Of a DNA stretch of 64,000 bases, positions 17,592 to 25,914 are shown one piece after another. Origin of the DNA: Streptomyces sp. NBC_01341 (lineage in GTDB: Bacteria > Actinomycetota > Actinomycetes > Streptomycetales > Streptomycetaceae); contig NZ_CP108364.1 of the NCBI RefSeq assembly GCF_035946055.1, positions 372,001 to 436,000 of the forward strand. Reading direction: 5' to 3'. Position 1 is the stretch's first letter; each line of letters begins with the position of its first letter. The translations under genes and the position numbers were made by a program. A model generated the notes under the pieces. The model worked only from the letters and a program-made list of their open reading frames with translations. It was not told the origin of the DNA and did not search any database.

Positions 17592-18899
17592 TCAGCGAAG
17601 AAAGCCCTCGTAGCTCTGCTGTTCGATCTGGCTGTTGATCTGCTTCACCGTCTCCAGGCCCACGCTCACGATGATCAGGATGCTCGTCCCCGTGAGCTGA
17701 TTGGCTCCGCCGTAACTCGCGAACGCCACGGTCGGTACGAGTGCGATCAGGCCCAGGTACAGCGACCCGGGCCACGTCAGTCGGTTGAGTACGTAACGCA
17801 GGTAGCCGGCGGTCGGGCGGCCGGCACGGATACCGGGGATGAAACCGCCGGCCTGCTTGATGTTGTCCGCCACCTCGTCCGGGTTGAAGGTGATCGCCAC
17901 GTAGAAGAACGCGAAGAACACGGTCAGCAGGAAGTACGCCGCCACGTAGTACGGATGGTCCCCCTTGACCAGGTTCTGTGTGATCCAGACAGCCCACGGG
18001 GCGGTCGGGTCCGCGAACTGGGCGATCAGCGCCGGTACGTACAGGATCGACGAGGCGAAGATGACCGGCACCACACCCGCCTGGTTGATCTTGAGCGGAA
18101 TGTAGGTCGCCGTTCCCCCGTACGACTTACGCCCGATCACCCGCTTCGCGTACTGGACCGGGACACGACGCTGCGCCTGCTCGACGAAGACGACCAGCGC
18201 GACCATCACGAACCCGATGAGAATGACACTGAGGAAAGCGAGCCATCCGTCGGCGATCTTGCCCTCCTGCTTCACCGTCCACAGCGCGCCCGGGAGCGTG
18301 GACGCGATGGAGATGAAGATGAGCATCGACATGCCGTTGCCGATTCCGCGATCGGTGATCAACTCACCCATCCACATCACGCACGCCGTCCCCGCGGTGA
18401 CCGTCAGGACCATCACTGCGGTGGTCAGGATCGAATCATTGGGGACGATGTCGGAAGCAACAGAACAGTTCGGGAAGAGGGAGCCGCTGCGCGCCGTCGC
18501 GACCAGGCCCGTGCCCTGCAGTACGGCCAGCGCCACGGTCAGGTAGCGCGTGTACTGAGTGATCTTCGCCTGCCCCGACGCGCCCTCCTTCTTCAGCGCG
18601 TCGAGCCTCGGGATGACCACCGTCAGCAGCTGAAGGATGATGCTCGCCGTGATGTAGGGCAGGATGCCGAGCGCGAAAACGGTGATCTGGAGCAGAGCAC
18701 CGCCGCTGAACAGATTCACCAGCCCGAGCAGGCCTCCACTGTCAGAGGCAGAATCAACACATGTCTGGACATTCTGGTAACTCACGCCAGGGATCGGAAC
18801 GTGCGACCCCAATCGGTAGATGATGATCAGGCCGAGCGTGAACAACAGTTTTTTTCGAAGATCAGGGCTCTTGAACACCCGAGCGAACGCGCTTAGCAA
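17592..18899 (-). CDS. secY: stand-alone SecY protein-translocase channel subunit (second copy)
   Basis: 435 residues and full length: ten transmembrane helices, N-terminal FKSPDLRKKLLFTLG, plug/TM2 region (SGGALLQITVFALGILPYI), GELITDRGIGNGMSMLIF, the cytoplasmic loop YAKRVIGRKSYGG, and C-terminal QQSYEGFLR. All are typical of Streptomyces SecY. The housekeeping gene sits in the ribosomal-protein operon with adk and map; here none of those are nearby, so this is a paralogue. It starts with TTG preceded by AGGAGG five bases upstream. It is monocistronic, with 650 bases of non-coding DNA upstream. Whether it carries special substrates or is a resistant or backup channel is unknown. Confidence 0.95.
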   Translation of the reverse strand: MLSAFARVFKSPDLRKKLLFTLGLIIIYRLGSHVPIPGVSYQNVQTCVDSASDSGGLLGLVNLFSGGALLQITVFALGILPYITASIILQLLTVVIPRLDALKKEGASGQAKITQYTRYLTVALAVLQGTGLVATARSGSLFPNCSVASDIVPNDSILTTAVMVLTVTAGTACVMWMGELITDRGIGNGMSMLIFISIASTLPGALWTVKQEGKIADGWLAFLSVILIGFVMVALVVFVEQAQRRVPVQYAKRVIGRKSYGGTATYIPLKINQAGVVPVIFASSILYVPALIAQFADPTAPWAVWITQNLVKGDHPYYVAAYFLLTVFFAFFYVAITFNPDEVADNIKQAGGFIPGIRAGRPTAGYLRYVLNRLTWPGSLYLGLIALVPTVAFASYGGANQLTGTSILIIVSVGLETVKQINSQIEQQSYEGFLR

Positions 18900-19550
18900 T
18901 GGTTCCTCCTTCGCCCCCGCGCCGGCGCGTCAGAGGTCACTTCTCAAATGAGGACCGCGGCACCGGAACCGCACACGGCATCCGGGGTTCACTGCCCTCG
19001 CGGTGCTCACGACCACCGCGGCGATGGAGAGCCGCGTGCGTGTCGAGGAGGACCGTCGTTCTGTTCTTGTGAGCGCGACGCCGAGCGCCGCACGTATGGA
19101 AGAGCACCTGCCGTGAATCGGGAGGGACCGCGCGCGGGACTCCCGCACTGCTCCACAGCCGGCCCGCTGACTTACGGGCTTCCCGTCTCAGCGGGGCTTG
19201 AGTTCACCCCGGGGCACCTATCCGCCCGCCCGCCACCGTCACGGGTGGCCGCGTCCTGAGGCCGTCGGCTCCAGCGGCAGGCCGGACCGGGTCGCGCACC
19301 AGCAAGGTATCGAGCACCTTGTGTACCCACCTTCCCGGCACTTGCAGGACAGCTGCGACAGACACGCACCATATTCGAGTGGCCGGCCTCGATCAGCAAC
19401 CCGACAAGCCGCAAGGGCCCCCCACCGGCGGTAAGCAGACGTTCCGTGCGTCCGCGCGGGCAGCCGCCGGGCCGAAGGCCGGGCGAACCCGCCTGCCTGC
19501 GCGGCAGCCGACCGGGCCTGGCTCGAGGTCACGCCTGCACCCGTTCCGCA
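18900..19550. other. 650-bp region upstream of the second secY
   Basis: No protein gene or RNA motif recognised. It must hold the secY promoter, which I cannot place with confidence. Confidence 0.5.
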
Positions 19551-19586
19551 AAGGGTTGTCCCGCCATCCCTGGCGGGACAACCCTT
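19551..19586 (-). terminator. 16-bp perfect hairpin overlapping a stop codon
   Basis: AAGGGTTGTCCCGCCA at 19551-19566 pairs perfectly with TGGCGGGACAACCCTT at 19571-19586 around TCCC. It overlaps the first two bases of the stop codon of the PGPGW gene. Confidence 0.88.
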
Positions 19587-19980
19587 AGAGCGTGAAGACA
19601 CCGAACCTCCAGACATATACGCCCACCGCTCCGGCCGCGAGCACGAGCCCGATCGCCGCGATGACCGCGTTGCGGCGCCGCACCCTGGGGTCGAGCGCCC
19701 GGCGAGTCGCCTCGGCGACCTTTCGTCTGGTCCAGCGCAGCGCAAGCTGCGCCCACACGAACTCGGTCGCCCAGACTGCCATGCCACCGAAGATCACCAG
19801 CCAGCCAGGCCCGGGCAACGGCAGCAGGACGATGCCGGTTCCGACGACCACCGTACCGACAACGAAAACGCCGGCCTTCCACAGAAGGTGAAGGAGGGGA
19901 GTACGTCTGACCACGTAGGGCGCCCGGGAACCCACGGGAAGATCCGGTTTCCTCGGAGCCGCCGCGGAGGTCCGACTCAT
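19585..19980 (-). CDS. PGPGW / TIGR02611-family membrane protein
   Basis: 131 residues with three hydrophobic segments. The hallmark VLLPLPGPGWLVIFGGMA lies between the first two, followed by a basic Arg-rich cytoplasmic stretch (RRALDPRVRRRNAV) and a last helix. The function is unknown. It is a single-gene unit ending in a very strong terminator and pointing toward secY, but separated from it by 650 bases. Confidence 0.9.
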   Translation of the reverse strand: MSRTSAAAPRKPDLPVGSRAPYVVRRTPLLHLLWKAGVFVVGTVVVGTGIVLLPLPGPGWLVIFGGMAVWATEFVWAQLALRWTRRKVAEATRRALDPRVRRRNAVIAAIGLVLAAGAVGVYVWRFGVFTL

Positions 19981-20093
19981 GACACCGTCACCTCAGCTCT
20001 CGAATTCCCCGAAGGGGACCGCCTCGTCCGGCCCATGCAGTGTTAAGCGCGGCTTCGGATCGAACTGGACGACCAGCTCGCCGCCATCCACAA

Positions 20094-20110
20094 GTCACCT
20101 TACTGGTGAC
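20094..20110. promoter_or_regulatory. GTCACC-N5-GGTGAC dyad
   Basis: Same half-sites as the five GTCACC-N9-GGTGAC operators but with a 5-base spacer (TTACT), so it may or may not bind the same protein. It lies 114 bases upstream of the PGPGW gene start. Confidence 0.45.
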
Positions 20111-20312
20111 GTGAACCCATGAAAACAGAACTCGGGTACCGGTGATATGACGCTGATCACCCCAAGGTTTTCGACCATCCCTTGCCCCTCACCGGGCCGT
20201 GACTCCTGTCACATTCCTCCCGAAGGTGAACTGTCGTTCCACGCGCTTCCTGGATCACTGGTAACGGCAGACATATCTTTACACCTCAAGTTACTGTTAC
20301 AGTGCACGTATT

Positions 20313-20340
20313 CAGTCGTCGGCCGAACGCTCGACGACTG
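20313..20340. promoter_or_regulatory. inverted repeat CAGTCGTCG-N10-CGACGACTG
   Basis: Perfect 9-bp arms at 20313-20321 and 20332-20340 in the gene-poor block, 25 bases after ACTGTTACAGT. Operator or small hairpin; no associated gene is recognised. Confidence 0.4.
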
Positions 20341-21570
20341 GAGAGTTTGCGCAATGGGCTGCTTCAAGAGGCTGCCTATTCCAACTCACCCACAAACCCC
20401 TCCGCGCGTCGGCTTCGCCGGGCCACCTCACCCATGGTGGCGACGGACGAACGGCCCGGGAGACACCCCCCTCGATCCCGGCAGAATCATGCGGGTTCAA
20501 GGCAGGCGACACCGCCCCGTGGGGCGGCTGACGCACATCACTCGGCCCTGCAGGGCCGAAAGCAAGACCACAATCACAGAGACTCCCCCGGTGAAGTCAT
20601 GGCACCAGGGGACTGGGCGGGAGTTCGTGGGGACGGAACCCGCCCACGCCAGGCGCCCGGGGCCACCAAAAACTGGCTCCGGGCGCCGCTCGCGCCACCG
20701 TCGCGATTGCACACCGCCCACCACGGAGTCGTCACCCGTGGCGCGCCATTCGCTTCAGTGCGGGAAAAGCAGTCGTGTGCACAGGTCGGCAAGTCGCTCA
20801 ATCACCGGCAGATTCCGCACAGCCGCGTTCACCGGAACGGCCCGCCCGTGAGCCACCGAAACCAGAATCCCTAACGGCGCGGAACCACCCGGCAGCCACA
20901 TCGCGGCACGCGTAATCGCACCCTCACGGAGTTTCATCCGCTCACGGCTGCAGATCAGATTCTGCGAGCGAAAGCAGACCTACCGACGGCGCTCCCCGAA
21001 TTAATGCACGCACATCCTGCACGGCACCCGATATTCACTTTCCGCTCATCCCTGGGCAAGCAAGCCTGTGCCTGAGTTCACGATCGATCGAACGCCGACC
21101 GGAACCGGGAGCACCACCGAGATCACTCGGACCCCATCGTTCACTCGGGAAGTCAGCCTAACGCATTCACTTGTCACGTCAAGCACATTGGTCACTGGGC
21201 CGTACCCGACCTGACGGGTAGTGGGAAACAGCTCACTGTTTCAGGTTCCACCGGGGGTCCCTGGCGAGATCTGCCGGCACGGGAAGCCGGTGTCTGTACG
21301 GCAATGCTGCTCGTCCGCTGACGGCGCCCGGGGCCGGATGCTGCAGACGGCTCAGCCGCCCTGCCTTCGCCGAGCGGGTCGGCTGCTCAGTGGTCGGGGG
21401 TCGACTCCGCATCCCGCCGAGCCGTCAGGTCCGGTTTCGCCGTCCTCGGATGGAGCATGGCGGAGCTCGTTCTACGGGCGGCCGCCGGGCAGAGGTGTGT
21501 CCCTGTCGCACCACCGCCCCAGCCGGAGGCCCGGCTACAGGGTCGGCCGGCGTGTGAGACTGCCGCACCA

Positions 21571-21867
21571 TCAAAGACCGGATGGTGAACTCTTGCCCCG
21601 GGCCTGCCTGTCCAGGTACTCGATCAACCTGGTTTCGCTCCGCTTAATACGCTCCCGCTGATCGTCGGGCAGCGATGCCAGCGCATCAATGAGAACTCGC
21701 TTACGGGGAACGTGAACCATCGCGCCGGAGTAGATCCGGCAGCCGGAACACCACGCGAACCCGATGCACCGCTCAAACATGGAGGACTCAGGCGGAGAGA
21801 AGCGGTACTGGTACGAGCGGGCAGGCGTCCCGCAGGTCGCACAGATCCGCCGATCCCCATCAGGCAC
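21571..21867 (-). CDS. small zinc-ribbon protein of unknown function, possibly N-terminally truncated
   Basis: 98 residues with two Cys pairs, C-A-T-C (near residue 9) and C-S-G-C (near 40), in a zinc-ribbon arrangement, then a charged helix (LPDDQRERIKRSETRLIEYL). It is not a known family to me. It is read from GTG 21867, but the same frame upstream still looks coding (RWRWLKVAAWKT) back to an in-frame TGA at 21919-21921. Beyond that TGA lies ATG 21939 with GAGGA before it. The original start may have been there, with the gene now shortened by a nonsense change. Confidence 0.65.
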   Translation of the reverse strand: MPDGDRRICATCGTPARSYQYRFSPPESSMFERCIGFAWCSGCRIYSGAMVHVPRKRVLIDALASLPDDQRERIKRSETRLIEYLDRQARGKSSPSGL

Positions 21868-22475
21868 CGTCTTCCAGGCCGCGACCTTGAGCCATCGCCA
21901 CCGTTCGCCGGGCGCTCTTCAAATCGTCATGCGAAGCATTGTTCCTCACGATGAGCCGCCATGGCATCACGTCCCGGCCCCTGCACTCAGCTCTGCACGT
22001 TCACTCGTACTTACCTTTGCACTTCAACTCGTACGCCGACACAAGACCTCACCGTTCCCGCAGGACGCCTGATCTGGACCACGAAGCAATGCCCGGAACC
22101 ACACACGACCTGACCGCGGCCGCGGGCTCACGGCATTCCCGCCGCCCTCGCCGCAGACGACATCACATGCTGAGCCGACAAGGCGATCAGGGCCGGCCCC
22201 GCGATCCGTGTCCAGATGCGCCGAACGGGTTCACTGCCGACCGCTGGCGCCACCCGCGGTCCTGAGCGGTCGTCCTGCAGCCCTCGCGTCTTCGCGACGG
22301 CCTGCCTGACGGGGCGTTGTACGATCATTGGCGACACGTGTGCCGGTTCCGGTCATTGCTACCGGTGTTCGCAGACACGTATGGGCCGTTTCCCGGTCAC
22401 GCACGAGGCCAAAGATGTCCGGCATCCGGCCATGGCCCCGTCCTTCCTCCTTCCGACGCACGCCAAGGAGCTGTG
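21868..22475. other. 600-bp divergent region
   Basis: Between the zinc-ribbon gene (leftward) and the acyl-CoA ligase (rightward). It contains the short frame ATG 21939 to TGA 21919 on the minus strand. A frame ending in the ligase start (22216-22476) has no family resemblance. No supported gene. Confidence 0.45.
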
Positions 22476-24056
22476 ATGCGCGCGAAAACACTTGCTCGCA
22501 GATTCATCGAGATTGGTGCCGAGCACGGTGGACGCGAGGCACTGGTGGACGGGCCCGTGCGTCTGCACCACGGCGAGGTGCTGCGCCGGGCCACCGCCGT
22601 CGCAGTCCGGTTGAGGCACCTGGGGGTCGGGCCCGGCGATCGGGTGGCGATCCTCCTGCCGAACTGCTGGGAGTACGCCGTCACTTATATGGGCGTGCAA
22701 CTCACCGGCGCCATCGCCGTACTCGTGAACACCCGGCTCGCCGGTCCTGAGCTCACCCATGTCTTCAGCGACAGCGGTGCCACGGTGATCGTCACGGATG
22801 GCAGGCAGGGCATGCTGGGCTCCCGGATCCCGGGAGAATTCGCCGAGCTCGTCGTCCCGGTGGAAACACTGCTGGCCGCCCCGGACCCCGGAGTTCCGGA
22901 CGTGGACCCGAGTTCGCTGCCCGGCTGCGAGCGGGACGCGTCCGACGTGGCGCACCTGCTCTACACCTCGGGCACCACCGGCAGGCCCAAGGGTGCGATG
23001 CACACGCACGCGAACCTGCTCTTCAACGCACGCACCGTCCGCGAGCGCCTCGGGGCAGGGCCGGACGAACGCACGCTCATCGCTGCTCCGATGTTCCACG
23101 CGGTCGGCGTGGTGTCGCAGTTCGTCGGATTCGTCACAGCCGGCGGCTGCTGCGTCTTCACGCCGGAGTTCAAGGCGAAGACCGTGGTGGAGCTGATGGC
23201 CCGCGAGCGGATCACGTTCTTCGCCGGCGTCGCCGCGATGCTCCGCCTGATCCTCCTCGAAGCCGAACACACCGCCCCCGATCTGTCCAGCCTGCGCCTC
23301 TTCGTCATGGGCGGCTCCCCGGTTCCGGAGGACTTCCCGGGCGAGGTCGCAAAGCGTCTGCCCGGTCTGACCCTCGCCAATGTGTGGGGGCTGACCGAGG
23401 GCACCTCGATCACCACGTACACCGAGGGCGAGGAGTACTCCGCGCATGCCGGAACAGTGGGACTGCCCGTGGCGGGACTCGAGGTCGCGGTCTCGGCCGG
23501 CGGTGGCCGGCCGGAGGACCTGCGGGACACCGTGGGCGAGTTGTGCATGCGCGGCCCCGCGGTGAGCGCTGGCTACTGGAACAACCCGGACGCCACAGCC
23601 GCGACCTTCGTCGACGGGTGGCTGCACACCGGAGATGTCGGCAGCGTGGACGGCCAGGGCTTCGTGCGCGTGCTCGACCGTCTCAAGGACATGATCATCC
23701 GTGGCGGGGAGAACGTCTACTGCCTGGAGGTCGAGAACGCGCTGAACACGCATCCCGACGTCGCCGATGTCGCCGTGGTCGGCGTGAGTGACCCGATTCT
23801 GGACGAACGGGTGCGCGCGGTGGTCGTGCCGCGCTCCGGCTGCTCCCCCGACGTGGAGTCTCTGCGCAGGCACGCCGCGGCCTCGCTGGCCGACTACAAG
23901 GTGCCTTCCGAGTTCCTCTTCGTGGAGGAACTGCCGCGCAACGCGTCCGGCAAGGTCCTGAAGCGCAGTCTCGTGGAGATCGCGCTCACCGCTCCCGACG
24001 ACGACCGGCCTCGCGCGGGCGACGTCACCGAGGAGAATGATGCGCTCCCCCTCTGA
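22476..24056 (+). CDS. class I adenylate-forming enzyme (acyl-CoA ligase)
   Basis: 526 residues. It has the AMP-binding P-loop YTSGTTGRPKGAMHTHAN, GLTEGTSITTY, YWNNPDATAATFVDGWLHTG, DRLKDMIIRGGENVYCLEVE and the C-terminal Lys in PRNASGKVLKRSL. It activates a carboxylic acid to acyl-AMP and then acyl-CoA; the chain type is unknown. AAGGAG lies 5 bases before the ATG. Its end overlaps the following monooxygenase by 20 bases, so the two are coupled and probably act on one substrate pathway. Confidence 0.94.
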   Translation: MRAKTLARRFIEIGAEHGGREALVDGPVRLHHGEVLRRATAVAVRLRHLGVGPGDRVAILLPNCWEYAVTYMGVQLTGAIAVLVNTRLAGPELTHVFSDSGATVIVTDGRQGMLGSRIPGEFAELVVPVETLLAAPDPGVPDVDPSSLPGCERDASDVAHLLYTSGTTGRPKGAMHTHANLLFNARTVRERLGAGPDERTLIAAPMFHAVGVVSQFVGFVTAGGCCVFTPEFKAKTVVELMARERITFFAGVAAMLRLILLEAEHTAPDLSSLRLFVMGGSPVPEDFPGEVAKRLPGLTLANVWGLTEGTSITTYTEGEEYSAHAGTVGLPVAGLEVAVSAGGGRPEDLRDTVGELCMRGPAVSAGYWNNPDATAATFVDGWLHTGDVGSVDGQGFVRVLDRLKDMIIRGGENVYCLEVENALNTHPDVADVAVVGVSDPILDERVRAVVVPRSGCSPDVESLRRHAAASLADYKVPSEFLFVEELPRNASGKVLKRSLVEIALTAPDDDRPRAGDVTEENDALPL

Positions 24057-25575
24057 ACCGGTCACCGGGCAATCCGACCCCCACACCGTCGTCGACGTCG
24101 TGATCGTGGGCGCGGGGTTCAGCGGGCTGGGCGTCGCAGCCATGCTCGACAGGGCGGGTTTCGCGTCGTTCGTGATCCTCGAGGCCGCCGACGACCTCGG
24201 CGGCGCCTGGCGCGACAACACGTATCCGGGGTGCGGTTGTGACATCCCGTCCCCGCTGTACTCGTACTCCTTCGATCAGAAGGCTGACTGGAGCAGGCTT
24301 TTCGCCAGGCAGCCGGAGATCCTGGGCTATCTGCGTGATGTCGCCCACCGGCGACGGCTCGTCGGCCGGGCCCGCTTCGGCCGGCGGGTCGACAGCGCCC
24401 GGTGGATCGGGGCAGAGGCCCGCTGGGAGGTGATGACTTCAGCCGGCGAGACGTATCGCGCGCGGTTCCTCGTCTCCGCGGTGGGTCCGCTGCATCATCC
24501 CGCCTACCCGGATCTGCCCGGGATCGATTCGTTCGACGGGCCGGCCTTCCACTCCGCGGCCTGGCGGCACGACGTCGACCTGCGCGGCAAGCGGGTGGCG
24601 GTCATCGGCGCAGGCGCCAGCGCGATCCAGTTCGTTCCGGCGATCGTGGACGAAGTCGCGGCGCTCACCGTCTTCCAGCGCACTCCGCCGTGGATAGTCC
24701 CCAAGGCCGACCGCCCTTTCGACAGGCGCCACCGTCTGCTCGCCCGGTGGTTCCCTCCCTACCGCTGGTGGGTACGTGAGCGGCTGTTCCGGATCCACGA
24801 GGAGCGGGCTGCCGGGTTCGTGAGCGACCGCAGGGCCATGGCGAAGACCGAGGCGCTGGCGCGCAGGCTGATCGAGAGGCAGGTACCCGACCCGGACATG
24901 CGCACGGCGGTCACTCCTGACTACGCCGTCGGCTGCAAACGGCTCCTCGTCTCGAACGACTGGTATCCCGCTCTGGCCAGACCCCATGTCCAGGTGCGGC
25001 GCGGCGGGGTCGGTGAGGTGCGGCCGGGTGGCGTCGTCGGTGACGACGGAGTCGAGGTCGCGGCCGACGTCCTCGTCTACGGAACCGGATTCGACTCCCA
25101 GAACACCGTACGCATCGACATCACGGGACGAGGCGGTGTGACACTCGCCGAAGCCTGGGAGGACGGCAATCAGGCCTACCTCGGGACCACCGTCGCCGGA
25201 TTCCCCAACATGTTCCTTATGGTCGGGCCGAACACCGGACTCGGGCACAACTCGCAGATCTTCATGATCGAGTCGCAGGCCCGCTACGTCGTCTCCCTCC
25301 TGCGCCGGTTGCGCCGCCGCCGTGCGGACTCGCTCGAGGTGCGTCCGGATGTCCAGGGCGCCTTCAACGAGTGGATGGACGGGCGCATGGCCGGCACCGT
25401 CTGGCAGTCCGGCGGTTGCCGCAGTTGGTACCAGGATCCGCGTTCGGGCCGTAACACCGTCCTGTGGCCCGGCACCGCGCTGGCCTTCCGGCGCCGCACC
25501 CGGCGCATCAGGATGACGGACTACCGGGTGGAGCGAAGGGGAAGTGGCGACGCGCGCGGCGGCAGGAGTCGGTGA
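24037..25575 (+). CDS. flavin-containing (Baeyer-Villiger-type) monooxygenase
   Basis: 512 residues. The N-terminal FAD site VVIVGAGFSGLGVAAMLDR, GGAWRDNTYPGCGCDIPS, a Baeyer-Villiger-like fingerprint (FDGPAFHSAAW) and a second dinucleotide site VAVIGAGASAIQFVP define a class B flavoprotein monooxygenase. It uses NADPH and O2 to oxygenate ketones or heteroatoms. The start ATG lies inside the ligase gene behind GAGGAG. Ring or ketone oxygenation next to CoA activation suggests a small catabolic or tailoring cassette (inference). Confidence 0.94.
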   Translation: MMRSPSEPVTGQSDPHTVVDVVIVGAGFSGLGVAAMLDRAGFASFVILEAADDLGGAWRDNTYPGCGCDIPSPLYSYSFDQKADWSRLFARQPEILGYLRDVAHRRRLVGRARFGRRVDSARWIGAEARWEVMTSAGETYRARFLVSAVGPLHHPAYPDLPGIDSFDGPAFHSAAWRHDVDLRGKRVAVIGAGASAIQFVPAIVDEVAALTVFQRTPPWIVPKADRPFDRRHRLLARWFPPYRWWVRERLFRIHEERAAGFVSDRRAMAKTEALARRLIERQVPDPDMRTAVTPDYAVGCKRLLVSNDWYPALARPHVQVRRGGVGEVRPGGVVGDDGVEVAADVLVYGTGFDSQNTVRIDITGRGGVTLAEAWEDGNQAYLGTTVAGFPNMFLMVGPNTGLGHNSQIFMIESQARYVVSLLRRLRRRRADSLEVRPDVQGAFNEWMDGRMAGTVWQSGGCRSWYQDPRSGRNTVLWPGTALAFRRRTRRIRMTDYRVERRGSGDARGGRSR

Positions 25576-25914
25576 GGGCCGCCTACGGCCATGGCTCGTT
25601 CACGGCCTGGCCGACGCGCACGGCGGGCGCCCGCCGTGCTTCGCGCGGACCGGTGCACCTCCGCACCACGATGGACTTCACCGAACCGGTAGAGCGGCCC
25701 ACCCGTCTCCACAACGACGCCGATGGTCGGCACAGAAGCAGGAAGCAGGAAGCAGGAAGCGCCGCGAACGCATCGTGACCGCAGAGGCACCCAGCGGATC
25801 CGACCGGCCGGCACAGACCCGCATCATGGGCCGTGACATTACTAACGCCGGATACACATATACGTCGAAACCGTCGTACCTTGATACGTCAAGCAAGGCG
25901 TACACGCAGGAGAA
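25576..25914. other. intergenic with tandem repeat and promoter-like end
   Basis: No gene seen. It contains the GGAAGCA tandem repeat. Near 25875-25903 an imperfect dyad, GTACCTTG and CAAGGCGTAC, lies just before the next gene. Confidence 0.45.
25734..25760. repeat. short tandem repeat, 7-base unit GGAAGCA
   Basis: About 3.7 copies: AGAAGCA, GGAAGCA, GGAAGCA, GGAAGC. It is non-coding and prone to slippage. Confidence 0.85.

Larger units (their letters stand above)
19981..21570. other. 1.6-kb gene-poor block
   Basis: Several overlapping frames are open (for example 20147-20851) but the products are Pro/Arg/His-rich and unlike proteins, and no frame dominates. Local composition is less GC-rich than around it. 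It holds a GTCACC/GGTGAC dyad (20094), a 9-bp dyad (20313-20340) and a small hairpin GAAACAG/CTGTTTC (21225-21242). It could be regulatory DNA, decayed genes or an undescribed RNA; nothing shows which. Confidence 0.5.

Noticed and set aside
20147..20874. Two overlapping rightward frames of 190-234 residues in the gene-poor block
   Set aside because: Low-complexity Pro/Arg/His composition, no domain, two frames equally open; not supportable as genes.
20755..20937. 60-residue leftward frame with a hydrophobic middle
   Set aside because: Looks slightly protein-like but has no ribosome site and no family I recognise; too little to call.
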